From positions 16,440-80,439 of the forward strand of contig JAGTQM010000007.1 in assembly GCA_018396755.1 (NCBI GenBank): a stretch of DNA of 64,000 bases. Direction: 5' to 3'. A program made the position numbers and the translations under genes. This stretch comes from Candidatus Bathyarchaeota archaeon (GTDB lineage Archaea > Thermoproteota > CALKCG01 > B24). The notes under the pieces were generated by a model that saw nothing but the letters and a program-made list of their open reading frames with translations, ran no database searches and was not told the DNA's origin. This document shows, piece by piece, positions 48,888 to 58,397 of the stretch; positions within the stretch are counted from its first letter, which is position 1, and every line of letters starts with the position of its first letter.

Positions 48888-49281
48888 TTCTACGCTCTAT
48901 AAACTCTTTAGGTAGAGCACCTACTATTCTATCAACTTCAACAGCATTTTCAAACATTATGAGTGTCGGTATGCTCATAACTTCGAATCTAGCCGCTATT
49001 TCAGGGTTGGAGTCTACGTTGAGTCTAGCAAATTTTACTCTTCCAGCATAAATTTTAGCAAGCTCGTAAATTATAGGCTCTACCATTCTACATGGCATAC
49101 ACCAAGGAGCCCAGAAGTCTATGATAAGCCTTGTGTTTTCAGTTAAGATCCGGTTGAAGTTACCGTTATCAGCCTCTAATACATCTGCTTCCATAGAGTT
49201 CGATGAGTCTTTATTGAGAGCCTTCTTCAAGAGCTCTTGAATCTTCTTCTCTTTAAGCTTTTCCAACTCTTCATCGGACAT
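48865..49281 (-). CDS. Thioredoxin (WCMPC active site)
   Basis: IIDFWAPWCMPCRMVEPIIYELA, VMSIPTLIMFE; 23-bp convergent overlap with alaS. Confidence 0.93.
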   Translation of the reverse strand: MSDEELEKLKEKKIQELLKKALNKDSSNSMEADVLEADNGNFNRILTENTRLIIDFWAPWCMPCRMVEPIIYELAKIYAGRVKFARLNVDSNPEIAARFEVMSIPTLIMFENAVEVDRIVGALPKEFIERRIRKAFRF

Positions 49282-49346
49282 GAGTATTTAACAAGTGTAG
49301 AATCACTCTTATAAAAATTACAGTAGCCACTATGTGAGTAGTTTAT

Positions 49347-49751
49347 CTAGTCTTTAAAACTTCTAGATTGCAGCTTTGGACTTGCGACTAAAGTTGGCCT
49401 ATATGGTTTGGATTCAACATCAGATGGGTTTACTGTAAGCTGCATTACTGCGTAGCTTGTGGCAAATCCGAGCTTAGAGTATAGTTTCACCGCTGCTTCG
49501 TTTTTCGGGTCAACTTCTAGACATATCTCGTTAACACCTTTAAACGCTAAACGCATTATCAATTCTTTAAGTAATGCTTCACCTATTCCAAGCCTTCTAT
49601 GACTTGGATCTACGATTAGAAACTCGATAAAACCGAAGTGTTCACCATCAACATTACTAGTCGGTCTGACAACGTACCCGCCAGCTGTTCCAACGATTTT
49701 ACCGTCTAATTCAGAGACCAGTATTATTCCACCGCTTTTCCTGATTTTCAT
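49347..49751 (-). CDS. GNAT-family N-acetyltransferase; true 5' end upstream and unresolved
   Basis: LIVDPSHRRLGIGEALLKELI; homologous-looking frame extends upstream to ~49875 (IRNYRAQDRDAVVNLLAQLIATEGK). Confidence 0.85.
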   Translation of the reverse strand: MKIRKSGGIILVSELDGKIVGTAGGYVVRPTSNVDGEHFGFIEFLIVDPSHRRLGIGEALLKELIMRLAFKGVNEICLEVDPKNEAAVKLYSKLGFATSYAVMQLTVNPSDVESKPYRPTLVASPKLQSRSFKD

Positions 49752-49930
49752 CAGAAACAGTTTAAGTAGTCTCGGTTTTACTGGCTTACCTTCAGTAGCT
49801 ATAAGTTGAGCGAGAAGGTTTACAACAGCATCTCTATCCTGCGCTCTATAATTTCTAATGGAGAAGAACTTTACTCAAGCAGAACTACTCATACCTCTTA
49901 AGACCCCTCGCCCTTTCCCTAGTCTTAATC

Positions 49931-50128
49931 CTACTTATAAAGATTATCAATTCTGGTTCTGGTGCGTCTTCGAGCAGTGACACCCGAAGCGAGCAGCTTC
50001 CCCTCTTTTACCGTGATTTTATTTGCCAGAGCGACCCTTACGGCTTCATTCACCATATTGCGGAGGGTCTCTAATAGGTCATCTAGGGGTGTCGAGTACC
50101 TGAACTGAACCGCCTTAACCGCGAGCAC
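49931..50128 (-). pseudogene. TnpB-type N-terminal fragment
   Basis: AVKAVQFRYSTPLDDLLETLRNMVNEAVRVAL resembles archaeal OrfB N-termini; truncated. Confidence 0.5.
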
Positions 50129-50261
50129 GGTAAAGATTATCCATCGTCACTATTTAAGTTTGCCACTCGCCACTCGAAAACGCACCAGAACCTCAACTCT
50201 AAAAACCTAAAAACAGTAGATTTAAGATTCAAGTGATTTAGTATATTTTGCGGCGGTCACA

Positions 50262-50987
50262 TTGAAGCTACTGGTTAGCGTAGTAGATGAAGAGGAGGCT
50301 TTCAATGCATTTCAAGGTGGATGCGACATACTAGATGTGAAGAACCCTAGGGAAGGCTCTTTAGGAGCAAATCACCCGTCTTTCATAAGATGGGTAGTTG
50401 AAAAATTTAAAGATAAAGTTGAAATCAGTGCGACGATTGGAGATTTGCCGAATCTCCCCGGTACTGCTTCTTTAGCAGCTCTAGGAGCAGCCTCACTAGG
50501 TGTAGACTATGTTAAGGCCGGATTGCTAGGCGTTGACGATTTCAATAGTGCGTTGAATCTTATGAGTTGGATTGTGAAAGCCGTCAAAGAGGAAAGCGTG
50601 AATGTTAAGGTAATAGCATGTTGTTACGCAGATTATAAACTGGTTGGCTCATTAAATCCGGTCTATCTACCTAATGTTGCTTATGAAAGTGAAGCAGATG
50701 GAATACTCATAGATGTGAAGATGAAGAACAGGGGGAAGGTTTTCGAGTACTTAAATGTTGAGCAATTAGCTCAGATATATTCCAAGGCTAAGAAGCTCGG
50801 ATTGACAACGGCTCTAGCTGGAGGATTAAGCCTTAAAGACCTAAGTAAAGCTGTTAAGCTCGAGGTGGACGTTTTAGGTGTCCGTAGAGGTGTCTGCGAT
50901 TCAAGCAAATGGTTACATTGTAGAGTTAAACAAGAAAAGGTTAGAGACATGAAAGAGAGAATATTAAAACTTAAAGCGCCGTGCTAG
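50262..50987 (+). CDS. mfnB: (5-formylfuran-3-yl)methyl phosphate synthase
   Basis: 241 aa; LLVSVVDEEEAFNAFQGGCDILDVKNPREGSLGANHP, DYVKAGLLG. Confidence 0.92.
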   Translation: MKLLVSVVDEEEAFNAFQGGCDILDVKNPREGSLGANHPSFIRWVVEKFKDKVEISATIGDLPNLPGTASLAALGAASLGVDYVKAGLLGVDDFNSALNLMSWIVKAVKEESVNVKVIACCYADYKLVGSLNPVYLPNVAYESEADGILIDVKMKNRGKVFEYLNVEQLAQIYSKAKKLGLTTALAGGLSLKDLSKAVKLEVDVLGVRRGVCDSSKWLHCRVKQEKVRDMKERILKLKAPC

Positions 50988-51507
50988 GATTTCCCATCAA
51001 ATGCCTCACCAGCCCTTCAGCCATGTTTTTCACAGTTAACCCATCGCAGTTCAGCTGATGCTCATCTAAATCGTCTACAATAGGTGTAGTTAAAGCTATG
51101 AGATTTTCCGAAGAGCAATATAAATCATCCATCAACGTTAGACTAAAGCTTAAAACAGAGGATGAAATATTTCCAAGCTCTTCAACATCACATTTGAAAA
51201 ATCTAATTGAGAAGGCATCGTAGAATTCTGAGAAAATCGTAAGCCTTATTATCGCCTTTTCCAATGTTAAACATACTTCAGATATCAATTCAACCATACA
51301 TTCGACTTCAGATATCTCTGCTACATACATTAAAGCCTTAAAATCATCTCCCATAGCATGCGCCGCTAAATAATCAACATAGAGCCTTTTAACGTAACAT
51401 CTAGCTCGATGAAGGATCTCTTCAGCCGTTTCAAGACATATATTCAGCTTTAGTATGAGCTCTCTAAAACTCGTCTTTCTACGTTTGAAAAACATATTAT
51501 TTGACAA
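50971..51507 (-). CDS. ESCRT-III/Snf7-like (CdvB paralog) protein
   Basis: 178 aa helical; ...LMYVAEISEVECMVELISEVCLTLEKAIIRLTIFSEF parallels the IYANEIAEIRK...LALEQVILRLET pattern of CdvB. Confidence 0.6.
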   Translation of the reverse strand: MSNNMFFKRRKTSFRELILKLNICLETAEEILHRARCYVKRLYVDYLAAHAMGDDFKALMYVAEISEVECMVELISEVCLTLEKAIIRLTIFSEFYDAFSIRFFKCDVEELGNISSSVLSFSLTLMDDLYCSSENLIALTTPIVDDLDEHQLNCDGLTVKNMAEGLVRHLMGNPSTAL

Positions 51508-51679
51508 AATGACGGGGTCTACAGCTAAAAATGTTGTTAAACTATATAGAGAAACGTCAGCACTCTAGATATGGTTTATTTAAATGAGTTTGAGTCCTTC
51601 AGAGGATTAGGTAATATCTACAGATTACATGAGGAATACTTATTACCGATGATGATTTAAGCAGTTTAAAAGTCAACGG

Positions 51680-52327
51680 TCAATCGATAAGTATTTCCGT
51701 AGATGTTGTTTTCTCTCCAGCTAGAAGCAGAGCAATTCGCTCAGGATGTAAACCATTAACTATGAAACACCTAGCCTTTAACTTCACAACTATTTCAGGA
51801 AAGAAACGGTCTAAACATGAATCATGCCGTCTAAGCCAATCTAAACTAACTGTTTTAAGCAACCTACCACATTCATCATAAACTCCGTCAACATTCTTGG
51901 TTAAAATCAACAGTTTGACATTCAGTAGATGGGCCACGTAAGCAGATATACTATCTGAAGTAACATCCCAAGATGGCTGGAATGGGTCGTTCTCCTCCAA
52001 TATTCTATGAGGGAGAAGGACTGGAATAAATCCCTTAGAGACGCCTTCCAAACACTCCTTAATCGTGTAAACTGGTTTAGAGTTTGGCGTTAAATCCGCT
52101 ATTAATAGGCCGTATTGAGACATAGCTAATATCGCCATTTTATGTGCAGCTTCTTCAGAAACGTGGAAAATCCTATAGCAAAGCCTCACTTCATCGGCGA
52201 AGACAGCTCCACCAGGTACAATAACTAACCTGTAGTTTGAAGACAGCTTTCCAATCTCAAAACACAGCTTTTTAAGCGCAGCAGGATCTGAATATATACT
52301 ACCACCTATCTTCAAAACAGCCTCCAA
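51680..52327 (-). CDS. mfnE: Amino-acid-kinase-fold protein, MfnE-like ([5-(aminomethyl)furan-3-yl]methyl phosphate kinase)
   Basis: 215 aa; VLKIGGSIY, VIVPGGAVFADEVR, SWDVTSDSISAYVAHLL. Confidence 0.85.
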   Translation of the reverse strand: MEAVLKIGGSIYSDPAALKKLCFEIGKLSSNYRLVIVPGGAVFADEVRLCYRIFHVSEEAAHKMAILAMSQYGLLIADLTPNSKPVYTIKECLEGVSKGFIPVLLPHRILEENDPFQPSWDVTSDSISAYVAHLLNVKLLILTKNVDGVYDECGRLLKTVSLDWLRRHDSCLDRFFPEIVVKLKARCFIVNGLHPERIALLLAGEKTTSTEILID

Positions 52328-53388
52328 TTTTCAGGCTCCCTCCCCTCTAGACGCTCTACGGCCATAAGGGCTAAAGCATAAGACGGTAAGGCTTTGGCAG
52401 CGTTTAAACCGATGAATTGAGATATAGATTTAACGTCTCTAAAGCCGAATATCGTTAAGGCTTTTTTAGCTAAGAATTCTCCACCGAGCCCTGCCGTGTA
52501 AGCAGGTTTACCCTTCAAATCTAAATTCAAATTCTCAGATAGCCTGGTTAACGCTTCAACTATTTGAAGTAACTGTGCCTTGTAGACATAGGAGGCTATG
52601 GAGTTTATTTCTTCCATCGATAGAATATCTAGATCTGCACATACAACTCTCGCCAATCTAGCTGCTGCTTCAAACGTAGATGCCCCTCTGCCATCTGGCG
52701 TATCTACAGTATAATCCTCGGGATGTATATGTCCAAGTATTAGATGAACATCCCCAGACTGAGCGAAGAATTCCGAGGATACTGGTGTTAAAACGCCTCT
52801 AACTGGTACATGTGACACTACTGTAGCGACATTTGTCCTCAAAGCACCAGTATATGCTAGTTCACCGTTCATAAGCTTCTCTAAATCGTTAAATCCACTA
52901 GCAACAACTTTACCGTTTAACACGGGAACTAACGATGTCGACGTACTACCGGTATCTACTAGGAGGCAGTCTTTTGAAAGCTTTGAAGCAAGCCACCCCG
53001 ATGCGTACCAGTTTGCAGCAGCAACCTCCAAAGGCTTTGATCTAACTTCTTCGGAATTTAAAAGCTCACCATAAATGTTTAAAAATCTAAGCTCGACGTT
53101 CTGCAATGCGAGTTTAGTGGAATCCACTATATGGTAGACACCTTCGGTCTTTGAGAAGTAGACGTCTGAAAGTTCAGCGGTCATCGTTATAGCTGCTAAA
53201 TCTGGATTCTCCAATCCAGATTTTTTAACTAGGTTTCTTATCGCTAATGCAAGGTTTTCACGTCCCCTCCGCCATATTGGAAAATACTCTGTAAACACTT
53301 CAATCCGTGATATTGCCCCGTCTACACAATCCATAACGGTTAACTTTAAATTAGCACCGCCTATATCTAGCCCTAAGACTCTTACCAT
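52312..53388 (-). CDS. mfnF: MfnF-like / H4MPT-linked C1 transfer pathway protein (ASKHA fold)
   Basis: 358 aa; VLGLDIGGANLK, MTAELSDVYFSKTEGV, AANWYASGWLAS, LVDTGSTSTSLVPV. Confidence 0.85.
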   Translation of the reverse strand: MVRVLGLDIGGANLKLTVMDCVDGAISRIEVFTEYFPIWRRGRENLALAIRNLVKKSGLENPDLAAITMTAELSDVYFSKTEGVYHIVDSTKLALQNVELRFLNIYGELLNSEEVRSKPLEVAAANWYASGWLASKLSKDCLLVDTGSTSTSLVPVLNGKVVASGFNDLEKLMNGELAYTGALRTNVATVVSHVPVRGVLTPVSSEFFAQSGDVHLILGHIHPEDYTVDTPDGRGASTFEAAARLARVVCADLDILSMEEINSIASYVYKAQLLQIVEALTRLSENLNLDLKGKPAYTAGLGGEFLAKKALTIFGFRDVKSISQFIGLNAAKALPSYALALMAVERLEGREPENWRLF

Positions 53389-54557
53389 GATATTTTACAC
53401 CCTGTTTCACGCTGAAGCTCTTCCAGAATTTTAAAGTATATGGCTCTAGCATTTGTAAAGTTGTCGGATACTGTTGCTATAAATCCATATGCCTTAACTA
53501 CATTCTCAATGGGGATGGGGGGAGAAGCCATGATATTTAAAAGAGCCGATGATTGCTTGAGGAGCTTATACGTGAAGCCTTCAAATAGAGTTTTCTTGAA
53601 ATAACAGATAGCCTTAAAATTGGGATTGAACTTGCAAGCTTTACCTAGACCTGTTTCAATAATGGCATTTGAGGGGTTTTCTGACAAAGACCTACTTAGT
53701 CCAATGTAAGATACGGTTAATCTTGGGTTAATCTCTATAACGTATACTCCATCTTTAGACAGTATTACGTCTATTCCAACATACCCCTTTAAACCTTTAA
53801 ACGGTTCAACAGCTTTGACCGCTATCTTAAAAGCTTCCTTCAAAAGCCTATGATGCATAGGTGTATAGCCGCCGAGATACATACTTCTACTGATCGATAT
53901 AAACTGACGGTTTAAACTAATAGGTAGAGCTTTTAGATCATCCGTCAGCAGAGAAATGCTTGCAGGTATTCCTTTAACAAACTCCTGTATTAAAAATTCT
54001 CGCTTCCTATTCAAGAGGAAGCGTTTAAGTTCTGTAGAGGACTGGAACACTTTCAAACCCTCGCATCCCGTGCCGGTTCTAGGTTTAACTACGAAAGGCG
54101 GTTTAAGAGAGCCTAAGTCTAACGGATTTTCAGGAGTGTACGTTAATGTTTTAGGGATTTTAAGTCCTATTCTAGAAAGCTCTGACATGGTTACGGCTTT
54201 ATCGGAAACCCTTCTGACAGTTTCATGATTAGAGCAGATGTGAAAACCATCAAGTTCTTCAAGGAGGCGAGCTAATAACCAGTCGTCTTCAGGGGCTATT
54301 ACGTATGTTAAATCGTGAAGTTGAGCAAGCTTCCTGAGCGTAGGAAAACTCACGTCGCTTATTTTTCTAACGGTGGAAGGGCTTAAAAATCTAGACAATT
54401 TTAAGAAATCTCTACAGACAACCGTAGAAACATTGTAACCAACATTGGAGAAGTCTCGGATTAAAGACGAAGCCATTGCAAGCCCTTCGGATAGAATACT
54501 TGAAGTTACATTTCTAAATAAGCCAGATAGTATTGCTTCAACGAGTAAAACTTGCAA
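53382..54557 (-). CDS. mfnD: ATP-grasp protein, tyramine-L-glutamate ligase (MfnD)-like
   Basis: 391 aa; FVVKPRTGTGCEGLKVF, GYVGIDVILSKDGVYVIEINPRLTVSYIGL. Confidence 0.82.
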   Translation of the reverse strand: MQVLLVEAILSGLFRNVTSSILSEGLAMASSLIRDFSNVGYNVSTVVCRDFLKLSRFLSPSTVRKISDVSFPTLRKLAQLHDLTYVIAPEDDWLLARLLEELDGFHICSNHETVRRVSDKAVTMSELSRIGLKIPKTLTYTPENPLDLGSLKPPFVVKPRTGTGCEGLKVFQSSTELKRFLLNRKREFLIQEFVKGIPASISLLTDDLKALPISLNRQFISISRSMYLGGYTPMHHRLLKEAFKIAVKAVEPFKGLKGYVGIDVILSKDGVYVIEINPRLTVSYIGLSRSLSENPSNAIIETGLGKACKFNPNFKAICYFKKTLFEGFTYKLLKQSSALLNIMASPPIPIENVVKAYGFIATVSDNFTNARAIYFKILEELQRETGCKISW

Positions 54558-54568
54558 ACAACACCCTC

Positions 54569-55291
54569 CTAGAGGAAGCCAGCCCTCTCAAGATCGGAGA
54601 TCGTCAACTTGGATTGGTGAAGAGCGGAAGCCACTAGAGCGGCTTCAACATTCATCTCTCTCAATATCAACAGATCATTCAAGTTTCGAACACCTCCGCC
54701 AACTATCAGCTTAACTGATGCGTTTTTCAGCCCCCCTATGAGCTCTAAATCAGGTCCACTATTAGAACCGACCCTGGCTAGATCAACAATAATCACTTCC
54801 TTAAAGCCAAGTTTCACAAACTTCTCGAGGCATTCTCTAGGAGGAAGGCTCTTAAATCCCGGAATCTTAGATAAAATTTCACGGTTTTTAAGATCTAAGC
54901 TTAAAACCACCCGATCACATCCATAGGCTTCTAAAATCGATAGCGCGATCTCCAATTTTGGAAGCGTTTCCGTAGCCACTATAAGCTTCTTAACCCCAGT
55001 ATCAATTACCCTTGAAGCTTCTTCAAAGCTTTTAACCCCTAGATCCACCATCAAGTTTACTTCTGAAGATAGAGCTTTGTATAGTTCCGTGTTTATAAAA
55101 CCATAAAGTATAGCGTCTAGATCAGCTACGTAAATCGTTTTAAACCCTAAAGATGACAGTTTTTTAACGGTGGCCAGTGGATTTGAAAATGGGTAAAGGC
55201 GGCTTCTAATAGGCTTATATAAGTCTCTAAAACCCATTTTAGCCCAAACAGTTAAACCGTTTTTAACATCTAGAACAGGTATGACCTTCAA
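54569..55291 (-). CDS. HisA/HisF-family (beta/alpha)8 protein of the methanofuran-type cluster
   Basis: 240 aa; MKVIPVLDVKNGLTVWAK, LIVGGGVRNLNDL. Confidence 0.82.
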   Translation of the reverse strand: MKVIPVLDVKNGLTVWAKMGFRDLYKPIRSRLYPFSNPLATVKKLSSLGFKTIYVADLDAILYGFINTELYKALSSEVNLMVDLGVKSFEEASRVIDTGVKKLIVATETLPKLEIALSILEAYGCDRVVLSLDLKNREILSKIPGFKSLPPRECLEKFVKLGFKEVIIVDLARVGSNSGPDLELIGGLKNASVKLIVGGGVRNLNDLLILREMNVEAALVASALHQSKLTISDLERAGFL

Positions 55292-55364
55292 AAATCAGCA
55301 CCTTAACTTCTTCAACCTTTCTTAGGTAGATTTTTAAGCTTCATAAGTTTTTAGATAGTTTGAG

Positions 55365-56495
55365 ATGGGCTACGCTGCACTACTTTACGATAGATTAACT
55401 ATAGATGAAGCTGAACTGTTACTAACGGCTAATAGGAGGGGGTTGACTTTTAAGAAGGTCTTCACCAAAGACCCCTCAATGCTTTCGGAGGCGGATTTGA
55501 CAGATGTCCGTGTTGTGGTAAATCGTTGTGAAAGCAAGAATAGAGCTTTAGAAGCAGCTAGAAGAATTACAAGCCTCAATAGAACAATTGTAAACTCGTA
55601 CAAGGTTGAAGAATTATGTTCCAATAAGATTAGAACCATTGAAACGCTTGATAAACGCGGTATTAAAGTCCCTAAGGGCTTATTTAAGCTGTTTCCAAGG
55701 GATTTGCATGGTTCAAGTAACTGGATAGATGAAGTTGTTGAAGAGGCAGAGGTTAAACTAAAATATCCAATTGTCTTTAAGCCTACACATGGAAGCTGGG
55801 GTAAAGGCATAATTAAAATCGATTGTAGAGAGCATTTAATGGAAGTTCTCAGAGAGAACTCTAAACCAAATGAAATAAATCCAGAGGGTGTTTTCCTGCA
55901 AGAGTATGTTGAAAAACCCGGCTTTGACCTTAGAATAATCGCCTACAAGGAGAAACGGGAAACAGATATACTGTGTTGCATAGCTAGAGTTTCCAGAAGA
56001 CCTGAAGAGTTTAGAACAAATACCCACCTTGGAGGACTACCAGTAGGTGTTGAATTGGAAAATTACCCAGAGCACGTAAATGAAGTTTTAAAAGCTACAG
56101 AAATCATAATGCAAGAGGAGGAGTATGGCATAATCGCTTTAGATGCTATGCCTCAAATAGAAAATATAGATCACAGCATTGTGTATAAGCTTACTGGTGA
56201 ATGTGTAAAAATGTACGATAAAATCAGGAAGTTTGTAGATGAAAACAAGTTTAAACGCTACAGTGAGTGGAAGAATGAAATGGAGCTTATGTTTCAGAAG
56301 CTTAAAATGGATGATTCTTACATAAAGCTTAGAAAAGTCATTTCAAGTTTACTTGAAAGCAGTAGCCTTAAGATCCATGAAGCCAATTCAAGGTTTGATT
56401 ACGCGATGAACACTAGGAATGCTACAGGAGTAAACCCAGCTGAAAAATACGTTGACTTGTGTTTAGAAGTGCTGAGAGATAATCAACCCTCGTAA
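55365..56495 (+). CDS. RimK/LysX-type ATP-grasp ligase (glutamate ligase family)
   Basis: 376 aa; YPIVFKPTHGSWGKGIIKID, VFLQEYVEKPGFDLRIIAYK, RPEEFRTNTHLGG. Confidence 0.82.
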   Translation: MGYAALLYDRLTIDEAELLLTANRRGLTFKKVFTKDPSMLSEADLTDVRVVVNRCESKNRALEAARRITSLNRTIVNSYKVEELCSNKIRTIETLDKRGIKVPKGLFKLFPRDLHGSSNWIDEVVEEAEVKLKYPIVFKPTHGSWGKGIIKIDCREHLMEVLRENSKPNEINPEGVFLQEYVEKPGFDLRIIAYKEKRETDILCCIARVSRRPEEFRTNTHLGGLPVGVELENYPEHVNEVLKATEIIMQEEEYGIIALDAMPQIENIDHSIVYKLTGECVKMYDKIRKFVDENKFKRYSEWKNEMELMFQKLKMDDSYIKLRKVISSLLESSSLKIHEANSRFDYAMNTRNATGVNPAEKYVDLCLEVLRDNQPS

Positions 56496-56860
56496 CGGAA
56501 TTCCTCCGTTACGATAGAAGAGGGAATTAAAAATTTATCGATTACTTTTAAAGCCCTATCTAAATCAAAGTCCTTACATGTGTAAATATCTACTGTGAAG
56601 AACTTAAACTCTCGCCAAGTGTATAAAGAAACTCCAGATTCAACCCAGCCCATGTAACCTGCTAATCCCTTGTGAATTGGATGCTTTCGAGAGTCTGGGC
56701 TGAAAATCATAGGTTTAGTTATTGGAACCATTGACAGTGTTTCAGCCAATTCATTGAAGAATCTTTCAATAAGAGACCTATCGACCTCTACGTTGTAAAA
56801 ACCCTCTATGAAGACTCTTCTTCTTTTAACTTGAGGAAGCAGATTCTTCAAAACAGACAC
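56483..56860 (-). CDS. S-adenosylmethionine decarboxylase (SpeD)-like protein
   Basis: 125 aa; GWVESGVSLYTWREFKFFTVDIYTCKDFDLDRAL resembles ESHISIHTWPE...DIFTCG. Confidence 0.6.
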   Translation of the reverse strand: MSVLKNLLPQVKRRRVFIEGFYNVEVDRSLIERFFNELAETLSMVPITKPMIFSPDSRKHPIHKGLAGYMGWVESGVSLYTWREFKFFTVDIYTCKDFDLDRALKVIDKFLIPSSIVTEEFRYEG

Positions 56861-56893
56861 TGAGAAAAATATACTTAAAGTGAAAAATTAGGT

Positions 56894-58333
56894 TTACCTG
56901 AATTCGTCGAAGACTATTGATGTACTTGTTTCTTCTATTCCTGGACTTAAGCTCCTAATATTTTGAGTTATACTATCTAAGAGGCTTGTATTGGGTACGT
57001 CTTTAATATCGATAAGATAATCCCAGTATCCCGTAATCTCTCTAATTCTAAAAGGCGTATTATACTTAACGAGAAGCTTCCTAATGTTTTCTACCATGTC
57101 TTGTTCACCGTGTCCAGGTTTGACTTTGAGAAATATAACGGCATCTCCTAGGCTTCCGGTGAAGCCCGGCTTCGTTTTAACAGGTTTTCCAGTTTCCTCT
57201 TGGATTATACTCCATACCTCTGGAAGCCTTAAATCTCTGCCCTTCTCCATGGATACTGACCGTATTCTATCTACAATCTTAGACTTAACGCTCTGATCTA
57301 TATCATACTCATTTAGAAGAACTTCTATAAGCTCTTTAGACTGCATAGCTCCAAATTCGTAAAGTCTCTCAAGACCGTATTTAGAGAAGTCTATCGTTTC
57401 GTAGGTTTCAGGACACTTCAAAACCGCTTTCTGATGGGTACCAGCTTTATGAGTTCTAGCAAAAACCCCAACAATAGGATGGAAAGGGTGAATAGGTATA
57501 CCTGATACAGCAGATAGATAGTTGTAGAGTTGAGGAATTCTTCTAAAGTCTATACCTATCTTTACACCGTAGAGGGATTCGAGGTTTTCAGCTGATGTTG
57601 CTAAATCTGCTATTCCACATCGCTCTCCGATTCCCATAACGGTCACATCGAAGCTTTTAGCTCCACCAAGCAAACCCATAATGCTATTTATAACTGCGAG
57701 CCCTCTGTCGTTATGACAATGAACATCCAGTGGAATACTCATCTCTTCCGCTGTTCTAGCTACAATTTCCCTGAATTGTAGAGGTTCAGCTTGACCTTTA
57801 GTATCCGGTATCTTCAATATGTCAGCCCCAGCTTCTTCAGCCACCTTTCCAACTTCTATGATTTTCTCAACTGGTAGACTCGTAGCATCTTCCATAGTGT
57901 ATATGACGCATTCAAAGCCGATACTATCCTTAGCATAAGATACTACATCTCTTATAGTAGCTAAAGCCTTCTCATAGCTCATACCGTTGAGTTTGTAGAG
58001 GAGGTGTCTTTCCGTAGGTGAGAGGAAGATTGTCACCCCCCATGTTCCGCATTTCCAAGCAATATCAACGTCTTCTCTTAAGCATCTGCAGTGTCCAATA
58101 AGTTTCGCATTACCATATCCAAGCTCTTTAAAATACTCTACAACTCTTTCAACACCAGTTCTATACTTAGGACTGTAGGGAGAACCCACCTCCATGTAAA
58201 GCTTTTCTCCCACGGTTTCATAGATCATCTTAGCTAGAGTAGCTTTTTCTTCTGGCTTAAAGTAGACTCTAGGTGCTTGCTCCCCTTCTCTAAGCGTGGA
58301 ATCTATTATATGCTCAAGCCTTATAGATGGCAC
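56894..58333 (-). CDS. Homocitrate/isopropylmalate synthase-family (HMGL-like) protein with C-terminal RAM (Lrp-type effector) domain
   Basis: 479 aa; IDSTLREGEQAP, DVHCHNDRGLAVINSI; C-term DAVIFLKVKPGHGEQDMVENIRKLL...GYWDYLIDI like Lrp RAM domain. Confidence 0.8.
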   Translation of the reverse strand: MPSIRLEHIIDSTLREGEQAPRVYFKPEEKATLAKMIYETVGEKLYMEVGSPYSPKYRTGVERVVEYFKELGYGNAKLIGHCRCLREDVDIAWKCGTWGVTIFLSPTERHLLYKLNGMSYEKALATIRDVVSYAKDSIGFECVIYTMEDATSLPVEKIIEVGKVAEEAGADILKIPDTKGQAEPLQFREIVARTAEEMSIPLDVHCHNDRGLAVINSIMGLLGGAKSFDVTVMGIGERCGIADLATSAENLESLYGVKIGIDFRRIPQLYNYLSAVSGIPIHPFHPIVGVFARTHKAGTHQKAVLKCPETYETIDFSKYGLERLYEFGAMQSKELIEVLLNEYDIDQSVKSKIVDRIRSVSMEKGRDLRLPEVWSIIQEETGKPVKTKPGFTGSLGDAVIFLKVKPGHGEQDMVENIRKLLVKYNTPFRIREITGYWDYLIDIKDVPNTSLLDSITQNIRSLSPGIEETSTSIVFDEFR

Positions 58334-58397
58334 GATTTAACCACCACTCGACGAGCATTATGGTGATATTTAACTAAATATAAGTTTTTCGGATATC

